A stretch of DNA of 64,000 nucleotides from Polyangiaceae bacterium (GCA_016719945.1 JADJYE010000008.1:1-64000); one strand, 5' to 3'. Positions 40,405-48,840 are shown, numbered from the stretch's first letter. A program made the numbers and translations. The notes: generated by a model not told the origin, from the letters alone.

Positions 40405-40432
40405 CGCCAGCATGGACCCCGCCATGCTGGCG
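40405..40432. promoter_or_regulatory. Perfect 11-bp inverted repeat abutting the desaturase start (operator candidate)
   Basis: CGCCAGCATGG (40405-40415) and CCATGCTGGCG (40422-40432) are perfect inverted repeats with a 6-nt spacer, ending 2 nt before GTG 40435. A -10-like TACGCC (40403-40408) overlaps the left arm. A regulator binding here would block transcription start; alternatively it folds in the mRNA at the ribosome site. Confidence 0.6.
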
Positions 40433-40434
40433 CC

Positions 40435-41241
40435 GTGGCCATCGTCCTCGGATTCTTCGTCGCGCACTGGGTGCTCAGCGTGTTCATGCAGACGTTCTTC
40501 CTGCATCGCTACGCCGCCCACCGGATGTTCACGATGTCCCCCCGCGCGGAGAAGGTCGCCCACTTCTTCACGCTCCTGTTCCAGGGGTCGAGCTACCTGA
40601 ACCCGCGGGGGTACGCGCTGCTCCACCGCGAGCACCACGCCTTCAGCGACACCGACCGCGACCCCCACTCGCCGCACACGTCGAAGGGCTTCATCGACAT
40701 GAACGTGCGGACCGCGACCCGCTACGCGGGCCTGTGGCGAGGCACGATCCAGCCGGAGCCGCGCTTCCTGGGCGGGTACCCGACGTGGCCCTCGCTCGAG
40801 AGGGTCGGCGACTCGTGGCTGACGCGCCTCGCGTTCAGAGCGGCCTACACGGTCCCGTATTTTCTCTTCGCGCCCCACTGGGCCTTCTTCCTCTTGCTCC
40901 CGTTTCACTGGTTCATGGGCCCGCTGCACGGGGCTATCGTCAACTGGTGCGGGCACAAGTACGGCTACCGGAACTTCGAGAACGACGACCGGAGCAAGAA
41001 CACGCTGTTCTTCGACTTCGTGACGCTCGGGGAGCTGTTCCAGAACAACCACCACCGCTTTGGGCAGTCGCTGAACTTCGCGGCCCGAGCGTGGGAGGTC
41101 GACCCGGCGTATTGGGTGATCCGCGCGCTGGCGGCGATGGGCGCGATCAAGATCGAGAAGGAGCAGGTCATGCGCTTCCCGGATCGTCCACGGCACGTCG
41201 CGCCGGATCTGCACGACGCGAGCCCCGCCGACGCGGAGTGA
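40435..41241 (+). CDS. Membrane fatty-acid (acyl-CoA) desaturase
   Basis: 268 residues from GTG 40435. Three histidine boxes are present: HRYAAHR (about 24-30), HREHHAFSD (about 66-74) and NNHHRFG (about 204-210). They should bind the di-iron centre. Four hydrophobic helices flank them (VLGFFVAHWVLSVFM, PYFLFAPHWAFFLLLPFHWFM and others). Such enzymes insert a double bond in acyl chains at the inner membrane and adjust fluidity. The stop overlaps the start of the GldG-like lipoprotein gene. The strong palindrome at the start suggests dedicated control, perhaps by a temperature- or lipid-responsive regulator, which is inference. Confidence 0.88.
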   Translation: MAIVLGFFVAHWVLSVFMQTFFLHRYAAHRMFTMSPRAEKVAHFFTLLFQGSSYLNPRGYALLHREHHAFSDTDRDPHSPHTSKGFIDMNVRTATRYAGLWRGTIQPEPRFLGGYPTWPSLERVGDSWLTRLAFRAAYTVPYFLFAPHWAFFLLLPFHWFMGPLHGAIVNWCGHKYGYRNFENDDRSKNTLFFDFVTLGELFQNNHHRFGQSLNFAARAWEVDPAYWVIRALAAMGAIKIEKEQVMRFPDRPRHVAPDLHDASPADAE

Positions 41242-42902
41242 TCGCGAGGGGCTCGACCCTCGCGCTCGCCTTCGCGCTCCTGGCCTGCGGGGCAGACCAA
41301 TCACCGACGGCCCCGAGCGGCAGCGCCCCAGCGGAGCCGAGCGCGACGCTGGCGCCCGCCGCGGGCGCCGGGCCGTCCGCCAGCGCGGCGGCCGCTCCCA
41401 CCTTCACCTCCGCGGAGCTCGCGCTGAAGAAGGCGTCGAGGCGGCTCGTCGCGAACGAGCTCCAGCACGACGTGATGATCGAGCTCCACGTCACGAAGAG
41501 CGTCGTGCCGGCGGACTACCTGCGCTCGTTCACGGCGGTGCTCGACCACTACAAGCGCGCCGAGCATGAGGCACCCGGAGGCGGATCGTCCCAGAGCCGG
41601 GTCGATTACCGCGTCGTCGACGTGGGGTCGGCGAGCGACGAATACACCGCCAAGACGCTCGGCCTGGCCGAGACGTGGCTCACCCCGTGGACGCCCGATC
41701 CGAAGCCGACCCCCACCCCGGTGATCGACCTGCGGCGCGGCTTCGTCGGCCTCGTCTTCAAGTACGGCACCGGCCACGTGGTCATCCCTGCGCTCCCCCC
41801 GTGCGACCCGCGGACGCTCGAGTTCTTCGTCACCAACAAGCTCCGCGAGATCCACGCCGGGCTGAGCGGCAAGGTCTACCGGTTCGGCGTGGTGGTCGGC
41901 AAGAGGGAGGTCGGCGTCGACGAGCCGAACCTCGCCGTCGGCGGCACCGGCTACAGCCTCGCGGCGGTCGTGCAGAGCTACTTCCCGTATTACGTGCTGC
42001 AGGGGGTCGACCTGGGCGCGGACGAGCGCGCGATCGATCCCACGCTCCACGGGCTCATCGTCACGCACCCGAGCGTCGACTACTCGGACGCGGAGCTCAA
42101 GCGCATCGACCAGTTCGTGATGTCGGGCGGCAAGGCGCTCGCGATCGTCGCGAGCGGCGGCACGATCCAGCCGTTCGAGCCAGCGATGCGCGCCTCCCTC
42201 TCGATGCACGGGCTCGACAAGTTGCTCGCTGGGTACGGGGTCGAGATGTCCCCCGGGCTGGTCTACGACCACGACAGCGCCCTCGAGCTGGACGCGATCT
42301 CGCGCTCGGGCGCCGACATCAAGCTGCGACACCCTGGGATCCCTGTCGTGCCCGAGGCGCGCCTCGACCGCACGTTCCCGGTGTTCTGGAGCTCGAAGGC
42401 GCTCGCCTTCCCGCTCGCCTCTGCGCTCGTCCTGCGCGCCGACCGGCAGCCCGAGGCGAAGCTCCTGCCGCTCGCGCGCACCTCGAGCGGCGCGGTGATC
42501 ATCAGCGAGCCGGGCCAATCGATGCGTCTCGCCGAGACGTGGCCCCGCGCAGGCGAGGCCGCCGAGCGAGTCCTCGCGGCCTCGGTGGAGGGGACGCTCA
42601 AGAGCGCCTTCTCGGGCAGCGACCCGCCGAAGTCCCGGACGCCGAGCCGCGTGCTCGTGCTCGGCTCGTCCCACGTGTTCGCGAACCCCTTCGCGCGAGC
42701 CGCCAACCCGGCGCCGCTGCCACCCCACCTCGCGGCCATGGGCCAGCCCCCGCCCGACGCAGAGCTCGCGACGATCTCGTACCCCTACACGAGCACCTAC
42801 GGGACACGCGCCATCCTCACCTTCAAGCGCACGCTCGACTGGATGAGCGGCGAGGCCGACTTCGCCGAGGTCGACCTGCCGCTCACGGATCCGAAGAAGT
42901 GA
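41238..42902 (+). CDS. GldG-like (ABC_transp_aux) lipoprotein
   Basis: 554 residues from GTG 41238, overlapping the desaturase TGA (GTGA). The signal STLALAFALLACGAD has a lipobox. After a Ser/Ala/Pro linker, the body follows the GldG/ABC-auxiliary pattern: VMIELHVTKSVVPADYLRSF (about 80), LREIHAGLSGKVYRFGVVVG, LIVTHPSVDYSDAELKRIDQFVMSGGKALAIV (amidotransferase-like, about 275-305) and LVLGSSHVFANPFAR (about 475). Typical GldG proteins have membrane helices at both ends and an ABC permease neighbour. Both are absent here, so this is a lipid-anchored variant. Its link to the desaturase is unexplained. Confidence 0.75.
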   Translation: MIARGSTLALAFALLACGADQSPTAPSGSAPAEPSATLAPAAGAGPSASAAAAPTFTSAELALKKASRRLVANELQHDVMIELHVTKSVVPADYLRSFTAVLDHYKRAEHEAPGGGSSQSRVDYRVVDVGSASDEYTAKTLGLAETWLTPWTPDPKPTPTPVIDLRRGFVGLVFKYGTGHVVIPALPPCDPRTLEFFVTNKLREIHAGLSGKVYRFGVVVGKREVGVDEPNLAVGGTGYSLAAVVQSYFPYYVLQGVDLGADERAIDPTLHGLIVTHPSVDYSDAELKRIDQFVMSGGKALAIVASGGTIQPFEPAMRASLSMHGLDKLLAGYGVEMSPGLVYDHDSALELDAISRSGADIKLRHPGIPVVPEARLDRTFPVFWSSKALAFPLASALVLRADRQPEAKLLPLARTSSGAVIISEPGQSMRLAETWPRAGEAAERVLAASVEGTLKSAFSGSDPPKSRTPSRVLVLGSSHVFANPFARAANPAPLPPHLAAMGQPPPDAELATISYPYTSTYGTRAILTFKRTLDWMSGEADFAEVDLPLTDPKK

Positions 42903-42924
42903 GGCCCGCGCCCGTGCCCGCGTG

Positions 42925-42930
42925 TACCCT
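42925..42930 (+). promoter_or_regulatory. Candidate -10 (TACCCT), leaderless kinase start
   Basis: TACCCT ends 6 nt before GTG 42937. It lies downstream of an alternative GTG at 42922 and so argues against that start. Confidence 0.5.
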
Positions 42931-42936
42931 CGGGCG

Positions 42937-44556
42937 GTGAGCCCGGCGGCGCTGCACCGCGGTGACGTCTTCGCGAACGACTTCGTGCTCGGTGAGGCCA
43001 TCGGCACCGGGGGTATGGGCGCCGTCTACGTCGCGGAGCAGCTCAGCACCGGCAAGCTCCGCGCCCTGAAGATCATGCACCCTCAGCTGGTGCTCGACGC
43101 GGATCTGCGCGCGCGCTTCGAGCGCGAGGCGCGGGTCGGCGGCGCGATCGACAGCGAGCACGTCGCCGAGGTCGTCGCCGCCGGGGTCGACGAGGCGTCG
43201 GGCGCCCCGTGGATCGCCATGGAGCTGCTCGACGGGGAGGACCTCGACGCCCACGTCACCCGCGCCGGTCCGCTGCCCATGGGCTCCGTCATCGAGGTGT
43301 TCCGGCAGGTGTGCCACGCCCTCGGCAAGGCCCACCAGCTCGGGATCGTGCACCGCGATCTGAAGCCAGAGAACGTCTTCGTCGCGCGCGGTCGCAGCGC
43401 TGAGTCTCCCATCACGATCAAGCTGCTCGACTTTGGCGTCGCCAAGCTCATGGCCGAGACGCGCACCGGCACGGCGACGCTGGGGACGCCCCTATGGATG
43501 AGCCCCGAGCAGTCGGACCCTCAGGCGAGCCTCACGCCCGCCGCCGACACGTGGGCGCTCGGCCTGCTCGCGTTCTGGCTGCTCACGGGGAAGTACTATT
43601 GGGCGACGGCCAATCGCCCTGGGGCGTCGCTGCAGGCCATTCTCCGCGAGATCTTGTTCGAGCCGCTCGTCCCGCCGAGCGCGCGCGCGGCCGAGCTGGG
43701 CGCGGGAGGCCTCCCTGACGGGTTCGATGCGTGGTTCGAGCGGTGCTTGCAGCGCCACCCGCCCGAGCGGTTCCAGACGTCCCGAGACCTCTTCGACGGG
43801 CTCTCGGCCCTGGGCGGCTCCGAGCCGGCGCCGCTGCTCTCGCTCCCGCCGAAGGTCGCGCGGGCCACCTCGCTCGCGCCCCGCGCCGCCCGGCTGACGC
43901 CGCGCGCCGACCCGCTCGCAGCCACCACCGGCGCCTCGCCCAAGAGGGGGACGCTGCGCCCGCTCGTCCTGGGCCTGGCCGGCGCCCTCACGACCTCTGT
44001 GGCGGCCTTCGCGATCTTCTCCGGCTACGTCCGGTTCGGCGCGCCGCCCGCCCCGAGCCTCGAGCCGTCGAGCGCGGAGGCGAGCCCAACAGAGACCGCC
44101 ATGGCGACGGCTCGCCCGTCAGAGGCTCCACGCGTCGCCGACCTGCCCACCGCGAGCCCGCCCGATCCCTCCGCGGTCGACGCGCTCTCCTCGAGCGGGC
44201 CGTGGGCCTCGAGCGCGCCGGTCGCCTCGTCGGGGCCCGTCGCGGCGAGCGCCTCCCAGCGCGTGGTCGCGACGGGGAAGGTCCGGCGCTTCGACGCCCA
44301 AACCGCCAACCGCGCGCTCGAGCGCGCGGCGAAGCTCGCGTCGACCTCGTGCGGAAAGAAGCAGGGGCCCCGCGCCATCGCCCTGCGCGTCGTGTTCAAC
44401 CGCTCGGGGCGGCCCATCCGGGTGAGCCACAAGCACGTCCCGGACGCGCTCACCGAGACCGGGCTGTGCGCGCAAGGCGTCATCTACTCGGCGATGATGG
44501 ACCCGTTCGACGAACCGCCCGAGGCGGTGGTGGCCTTCGTCGTCGGGATCGACTGA
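42937..44556 (+). CDS. Ser/Thr protein kinase with TonB-like C-terminal domain
   Basis: 539 residues from GTG 42937. Kinase motifs: IGTGGMGAVYVAE (glycine loop), ALKIM (Lys), IVHRDLKPENVF (catalytic loop), LLDFGVAKL (DFG) and GTPLWMSPEQ (activation segment). One membrane helix (LVLGLAGALTTSVAAFAIFSG, about 344-364) leads to a Pro/Ser/Ala linker. The outer domain (CGKKQGPRAIALRVVFNRSG, then PEAVVAFVVGI) resembles the TonB/AgmX-PglI C-terminal fold, with two cysteines. The kinase faces the cytosol and the last domain the periplasm, so it may sense an envelope signal. GTG 42922 is a rejected alternative because it precedes the probable -10. Confidence 0.9.
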   Translation: MSPAALHRGDVFANDFVLGEAIGTGGMGAVYVAEQLSTGKLRALKIMHPQLVLDADLRARFEREARVGGAIDSEHVAEVVAAGVDEASGAPWIAMELLDGEDLDAHVTRAGPLPMGSVIEVFRQVCHALGKAHQLGIVHRDLKPENVFVARGRSAESPITIKLLDFGVAKLMAETRTGTATLGTPLWMSPEQSDPQASLTPAADTWALGLLAFWLLTGKYYWATANRPGASLQAILREILFEPLVPPSARAAELGAGGLPDGFDAWFERCLQRHPPERFQTSRDLFDGLSALGGSEPAPLLSLPPKVARATSLAPRAARLTPRADPLAATTGASPKRGTLRPLVLGLAGALTTSVAAFAIFSGYVRFGAPPAPSLEPSSAEASPTETAMATARPSEAPRVADLPTASPPDPSAVDALSSSGPWASSAPVASSGPVAASASQRVVATGKVRRFDAQTANRALERAAKLASTSCGKKQGPRAIALRVVFNRSGRPIRVSHKHVPDALTETGLCAQGVIYSAMMDPFDEPPEAVVAFVVGID

Positions 44557-44581
44557 GCGCTGGCCTGCGCGCGGAGGCCCC

Positions 44582-45424
44582 TCAGGTGCGTCCACCGCCG
44601 CGAGCTCCGCCCTCCCCGGGCGCCGCCGCGCCGCGCGCGCGCTCGCGCCACAGGGTCGGCGACGCGCCGAACACCTCGCTGAACTTGGTCGAGAAGTGCT
44701 GGAGCGAAGAGAAGCCGGCGTCGAGGGCGATCGCGGTGATGGGATCTTGCGTGTCGGTGAGCCGGCGCGCCGCCGCCTTCAGGCGGGCCGAGGTGAGCTC
44801 AGCTCGAAACGACGTGCCCGCCTCGGTGAGCCGCCGCTGCAGCGTCCGCTCCGAGAGGCCGAGCGCCGAGCAGGCGCCCGCCATCGTGGCCTCCGCGAGG
44901 CGCGCCGCAAGGTGGTCACGCAGCCGGCCGACGATCGGGTCGACCCCCCGCACTGTGGCGACCCCTGCGTCGAGCACCGCGGCGAGCCCGTCGGGCGCGC
45001 CGAGCGCCGCGAGCCCAGCCCTCGCGTCGGAGACGACCGTCACCGGGTACGGCGCCTCGAGCACGCCGAAGAAGCCGGCGACGACGGCGCCCTCGAGGCC
45101 GCTGGGGCGGACGAGCACGAGCCGCTCGACCTTCTCGCCGAGCGCCGCGCGCTCTTCGCGTACATAGGCCGCGATCGCCTCGAACGCGCCGGCGTCGGCC
45201 GCCTCGATGCGGCTGGTGTCAACGATCGAGCGGTGCCTCGGCACATGAGGCTCGAGCTCGACCCGGAGGGAGCGCACGAGGTGCGCTCCCTCCTGCCGGT
45301 CGGGCCTACCGAACAGGACGACGCCGAACAGGCCCGGCTCCGAGCAGAAATGGAGCCATGTCGCCCCAGCGACGAAATGTCCGGCGGGGTGACGTCGAAA
45401 CACCTCGGGCTCGACGCGCTCCAC
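44582..45424 (-). CDS. AraC-family transcriptional regulator
   Basis: 280 residues from GTG 45424. The last 100 residues hold two helix-turn-helix motifs: ATMAGACSALGLSERTLQRRLTEAG (about 180-203) and DPITAIALDAGFSSLQHFSTKFSEVFGASPTLWRE (about 228-262, the classic AraC signature). The N-terminal 170 residues show no known ligand fold, though a HFCSEPGLFGVVLFGRPDR segment may begin a DUF-type sensor. It is the last gene of a minus-strand trio after the acyltransferase and propeller-like genes. A perfect 14-bp palindrome touches its start, so autoregulation is plausible. Confidence 0.88.
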   Translation of the reverse strand: MERVEPEVFRRHPAGHFVAGATWLHFCSEPGLFGVVLFGRPDRQEGAHLVRSLRVELEPHVPRHRSIVDTSRIEAADAGAFEAIAAYVREERAALGEKVERLVLVRPSGLEGAVVAGFFGVLEAPYPVTVVSDARAGLAALGAPDGLAAVLDAGVATVRGVDPIVGRLRDHLAARLAEATMAGACSALGLSERTLQRRLTEAGTSFRAELTSARLKAAARRLTDTQDPITAIALDAGFSSLQHFSTKFSEVFGASPTLWRERARGAAAPGEGGARGGGRT

Positions 45425-45438
45425 CCGACCATGGTCGG
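45425..45438. promoter_or_regulatory. Perfect 14-bp palindrome at the AraC-regulator start
   Basis: CCGACCATGGTCGG reads the same on both strands and lies directly against GTG 45424. It is an operator or mRNA-structure candidate within the 39-bp gap after the propeller-like gene. Confidence 0.5.
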
Positions 45439-45463
45439 CGGGCCCGCGCCGCTCGGCAAGCCG

Positions 45464-46693
45464 TCAGCCTGCTGGGAGGGCCGTGGTCGTCGAGACGGCC
45501 GCGTGGTGGAAGCCGAGGCGCGTGTCCGCGAAGCGCCCGAGGCGCTGGGAGAGGACCTCCTGGATCGAGGGGAACGGGATGCGCTTCACCACCTCGAAGC
45601 TCGGGTACGCGTACACGATCACCTCGTTGAGCCCGCGGTGCGCGGAGAGCAAGAAGCGCCCATCAGGGCTCCGGCCGAGGCCGTAGCTGCCGTCGATGGC
45701 GGAGAAGCGCGTCGCGCGCAGCGCCTTCAACAGGACGTGGGTATTGCCCGGGACGTCCGTGCGCGCGAAGCTCTCGATCACGTTGTTGGCGGCGGTGCGC
45801 CAGCCCTTGAGCGCCGCGAGCGGCCCGGGACGCTCGTCGATGAAGCGCAGCTGAGTGAGCGTCTCGAGGTCGACCTCGATCAGCGCCCCGCTCGCGCACG
45901 CGTTGTACAGGACGTGCGTCTCGGTCACGACGACGTCCGAGGTGAGCGCGCCCGGCCAGTCCTTGGGGATGCTGAGGTGGCGCGTCACCGAGGCCGAGGG
46001 GCCGTCGATCTCGAACAGGTAGTTCTTGAAATGGGCGATGGTGTATTCGCAAAACTCGCCGTGCCCCTGCGGGGCGCAGCGCTGAGTGGGCGCGTAGAAG
46101 ACGTCGCGCGTCGGATGAGCGCCGAGGTGCCAGACCGTCGCCGGCAGCCCGACCACCCTCGGGGTGCCGGTCTTCAGATCGAAGACGCCCGCTTGGTTGG
46201 CGTAGCCAGCGCGGTCGTGATCCATGGCGCCATAGAAGAGGTATTGGCCCGAGGCCGAGCGCTTGAGCGCGTGCGGCAAGGTCACGCCGTGGGGGCCGAG
46301 GCGCTCGGGGCGCTCGAGGTCGTCGAGATCGAATCGGTAAAAGTCGGGTCCGAGCACGGTGATGAAGCTCCGCTCGCTGGTCCACACCACGTGCGTCTGG
46401 CTGCTGTAGAAGGTGTCGGGCACGGCGAAGCGAAGGGTCGAGAGGCGCCGGATCTCGCGCAGGGTGCGCGGCTCGAAGAACAGCAGCGTCTGCGAGAGGT
46501 TCCCCAAGAAGCCCACCGTGCCGCCGGGGCTCAGCTGCAGGGCGTGGCCGCCTGCGAGCCCGTCGAAGTAGCGGACGTCGATGTCCCAGCGGTCCCGGGC
46601 GGGGTCGCACGAAAGTCGCGCGACCCCGGCGAGGCCTTCGAACCCATTGAGGCAGTTTCCGTCGAGCGCGATGAAGTAGTCGAATGCGGTCAT
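45464..46693 (-). CDS. Propeller-like protein, unknown function
   Basis: 409 residues from ATG 46693 with CAGGAG upstream. Repeats of roughly 45-55 residues of beta character are visible, such as SPGGTVGFLGNLSQTLLFFEPRTLREIRR, SASGQYLFYGAMDHDRAGYANQAGVFDLKTG and SPDGRFLLSAHRGLNEVIVYAYPSFEVVKR. These suggest a YVTN/WD-like six- or seven-bladed propeller. A CAPQGHGEFCEY insert has two cysteines and a His. There is no signal peptide. It sits between the E2-like acyltransferase and the AraC regulator, 34-39 bp from each. Function was not recognised; a sugar- or aldehyde-sensing or lactonase-type propeller is possible. Confidence 0.7.
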   Translation of the reverse strand: MTAFDYFIALDGNCLNGFEGLAGVARLSCDPARDRWDIDVRYFDGLAGGHALQLSPGGTVGFLGNLSQTLLFFEPRTLREIRRLSTLRFAVPDTFYSSQTHVVWTSERSFITVLGPDFYRFDLDDLERPERLGPHGVTLPHALKRSASGQYLFYGAMDHDRAGYANQAGVFDLKTGTPRVVGLPATVWHLGAHPTRDVFYAPTQRCAPQGHGEFCEYTIAHFKNYLFEIDGPSASVTRHLSIPKDWPGALTSDVVVTETHVLYNACASGALIEVDLETLTQLRFIDERPGPLAALKGWRTAANNVIESFARTDVPGNTHVLLKALRATRFSAIDGSYGLGRSPDGRFLLSAHRGLNEVIVYAYPSFEVVKRIPFPSIQEVLSQRLGRFADTRLGFHHAAVSTTTALPAG

Positions 46694-46727
46694 GGTCGAG
46701 CTCCTGACACTTGCGGGGGGGGCCGGC

Positions 46728-47564
46728 TCAGCTGAGCGAGAGCGACGGCGCGACGCCGCGCTCTCGCGGGCGCTCGACGAGCTCGCGCAGCTCCTTCGCG
46801 ACGACGCCAGCGGCGGAGCCGTCGACGATGCGGTGATCGAACGTCGCGCACAGCCTGAGGACGGGGCGCGCCTCGACCCGCCCGTCGACGACCATCGGCC
46901 GCGGCTTCACCTCGGTCAGCAAGAGCAGCATCGAGGTCCTGCCGGCGGGGAGGAAGGGGGCGAACGCCGTGTCGATCCCGAACGAGCCGACGTTGGTCAC
47001 GACGGCCGTGCCGAATGGGTCGCGCGGCATCCCGTGCTTGGGGAGGTCGAGGTGCAGCTCGTTGGTGAGCAGATCGGTCAAGACGAGCGCCGGGCGGGTG
47101 AGCCACCAGGGCATGGCCCGCAGGGTGTCGCGGCTCTTCTGGTAGCCGGGGTCTTCGCCGCGGCGCACCCCACGCGCGCCCTTCTCGACGGCGTCGATCA
47201 TCGCGCTGAGGTCGAGCTGATCGGCCGACGCGATCCGCGCGCCCGACAGGTCCTTGCCGCCGTCCGTGGCGACCGACACGAACAGGTCGACCGTGCGCCT
47301 CAGCTCGACCCGCGCGCCGAAGCGGATCTTCGCGTTGAGCTCGGGGTGGCGGGCGAAGACCCTGGCGAGGGCGTGCGCGACCACGTGCGTGATCGTCAGG
47401 CGGCGGCCGGTCTCGGCCCGGAAGCGGTCGATGAACCGGAGCGTCTCGGTCACGTCGACGTCCATCGACCCGTAGATCGAGGGGTCGCTCGGCCTCTTCC
47501 ACATGGCAGCCGCGATGCGGCGGAACGACGAGAGGGTTTCGGCCGGGGTGAACGCATCGGTCAT
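46728..47564 (-). CDS. Stand-alone E2-type acyltransferase catalytic domain
   Basis: 278 residues from ATG 47564 (AAGGAG upstream). The protein is the catalytic domain of 2-oxo-acid dehydrogenase E2 (SSFRRIAAAMWKRPSD, THVVAHALARVFARHPELNA, VVTNVGSFGID), ending in FDHRIVDGSAAG with the catalytic His/Asp near residue 250. It lacks the lipoyl and E1/E3-binding domains, so it cannot act as a normal E2. Free-standing CAT-like homologues occur but their substrates are unknown. It leads a trio with the propeller-like protein and AraC regulator and is divergent from a TauD-type dioxygenase. An acyl-transfer role on a small molecule is inferred. Confidence 0.82.
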   Translation of the reverse strand: MTDAFTPAETLSSFRRIAAAMWKRPSDPSIYGSMDVDVTETLRFIDRFRAETGRRLTITHVVAHALARVFARHPELNAKIRFGARVELRRTVDLFVSVATDGGKDLSGARIASADQLDLSAMIDAVEKGARGVRRGEDPGYQKSRDTLRAMPWWLTRPALVLTDLLTNELHLDLPKHGMPRDPFGTAVVTNVGSFGIDTAFAPFLPAGRTSMLLLLTEVKPRPMVVDGRVEARPVLRLCATFDHRIVDGSAAGVVAKELRELVERPRERGVAPSLSLS

Positions 47565-47711
47565 GGTGGGCTCCTTCAGCGAGGTCGTCGCCGACGGTCT
47601 TACCCCGCCCCGCCGAGGCGGCCTTCCTGCTCGGCGCCAAACGGTTCTTCGTGCGCGCCAGGGCGCGAGGGCCCGCGCGCGGCCTGGCGCGACAGTGCGG
47701 GCGCTTCTCTG

Positions 47712-47717
47712 TACGCT
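47712..47717 (+). promoter_or_regulatory. Candidate -10 (TACGCT) for the dioxygenase gene
   Basis: TACGCT ends 9 nt before ATG 47727 with no Shine-Dalgarno, suggesting a very short leader. The 162-bp divergent gap otherwise shows no clear repeat. Confidence 0.4.
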
Positions 47718-47726
47718 CCTCGGGCG

Positions 47727-48836
47727 ATGGCGCGCACCTACAAGACCGTGACCGGGCAGGCTCTGCACTTCTTGCTGCGCCCGCACGAAGGGGCGCCGCG
47801 CGGGCCGATCCGTTCGGAGGCGGCCTGGAAGGCGGCCGACCTCGCGCGCAAGAGCGATCTGATCGTGCAGCTCGACGGCGCGGAGATCGCGGAGCTCGAG
47901 GCGGCGGCGCGCGCGGCGCGCGCGACGGGCAAGCCCCTCGGAGCGCTCACGGCGGCTGACTTTCCGCTGCCGACCTTCGGCGCCAAGCTCGCGCGGTTCC
48001 GTCGCGCGGTCTCGCTCGGGGTGGGCGTGCAGGTCATGCGCGGCGTGCCGATCGACCGCTGGTCGGTCGACGACAGCGAGCGCTTCTTCTGGTGCTTCGG
48101 GCAACACCTGGGCACGGCGGGCGCGCAGAACCGCGACGGCGAGCTGCTCGGCCACGTCCGCGACGAGGGGCTGTCGTACGACGACCCCACGGTGCGCGGC
48201 TATCGAACGTCTGCCAAGCTCGATTACCACTGCGACGCCGCCGACGCGGTCGGGCTCTTGTGTCTGCGCACCGCGAAATCGGGTGGCATGAGCCGCTTCG
48301 TCAGCTCGGTCACGGTGTTCAACGAGCTCATCGCCGCGCGCCCCGATCTCGCGGCGAGGCTCTTCGAGCCGATGGCCTTCGATAGCCGGGGAGATGGCGG
48401 CGTCGACTACTTCATGATCGCGCCCTGCCGCTACGCGGGCGGCGCGCTCAAGACCTTCTACCACGCGGACTACTTCCGCACCGCCGAGCGCCAGCCAGGC
48501 GCCCCGAAGCTGAGCGCCGAGCTGCGCGAGCTGTTCGACACGTACGACGCGATCGCGAGCTCCGAGGACAACCGCTTCGAGATGGAGCTCGCGCCTGGCG
48601 ACGTCCAGCTCTTGTCGAACCACACGGTGCTGCACTCGCGCAGCGCCTACGAAGACCACGCCGAGCCGGAGAAGAAGCGGCACCTGCTCCGGCTGTGGCT
48701 GTCGTTCGATCGCCCGCGGTCACTGCGCGCGCTGCCCTCGCTCGGCCTCGAGGCGGCGAGGCTGCTCCGGGCGCTCGGCGCGGGGCGCCTGCGAAAGCGC
48801 CTCTACGGCGCGCGCGCGCGCGCGTCCGCCCCGTGA
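47727..48836 (+). CDS. TauD/TfdA-family Fe(II)/2-oxoglutarate dioxygenase
   Basis: 369 residues from ATG 47727. The iron-binding HxD is in KLDYHCDAADAVGLLCL (about residue 170), the distal His in LLSNHTVLHSRSAYEDH (about 300), and the 2-oxoglutarate Arg in HLLRLWLS (about 320). These enzymes hydroxylate small molecules, from taurine and herbicides to natural-product intermediates and carnitine precursors. Substrate is unknown here. A C-terminal tail rich in Arg/Ala (about 340-369) is extra. It is divergent from the acyltransferase trio, so the AraC regulator may act on it too, and converges with the VOC gene, with 4 bp between stops. Confidence 0.85.
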   Translation: MARTYKTVTGQALHFLLRPHEGAPRGPIRSEAAWKAADLARKSDLIVQLDGAEIAELEAAARAARATGKPLGALTAADFPLPTFGAKLARFRRAVSLGVGVQVMRGVPIDRWSVDDSERFFWCFGQHLGTAGAQNRDGELLGHVRDEGLSYDDPTVRGYRTSAKLDYHCDAADAVGLLCLRTAKSGGMSRFVSSVTVFNELIAARPDLAARLFEPMAFDSRGDGGVDYFMIAPCRYAGGALKTFYHADYFRTAERQPGAPKLSAELRELFDTYDAIASSEDNRFEMELAPGDVQLLSNHTVLHSRSAYEDHAEPEKKRHLLRLWLSFDRPRSLRALPSLGLEAARLLRALGAGRLRKRLYGARARASAP

Positions 48837-48840
48837 GCCG

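Noticed and set aside
38406..40487. Minus-strand open frame of 693 codons opposite the POT transporter, extending into array B
   Set aside because: It reads through the repeats and mirrors the transporter; no domain.
42922..42936. GTG 42922 as kinase start
   Set aside because: The probable -10 hexamer TACCCT lies downstream of it; GTG 42937 fits the leaderless pattern.
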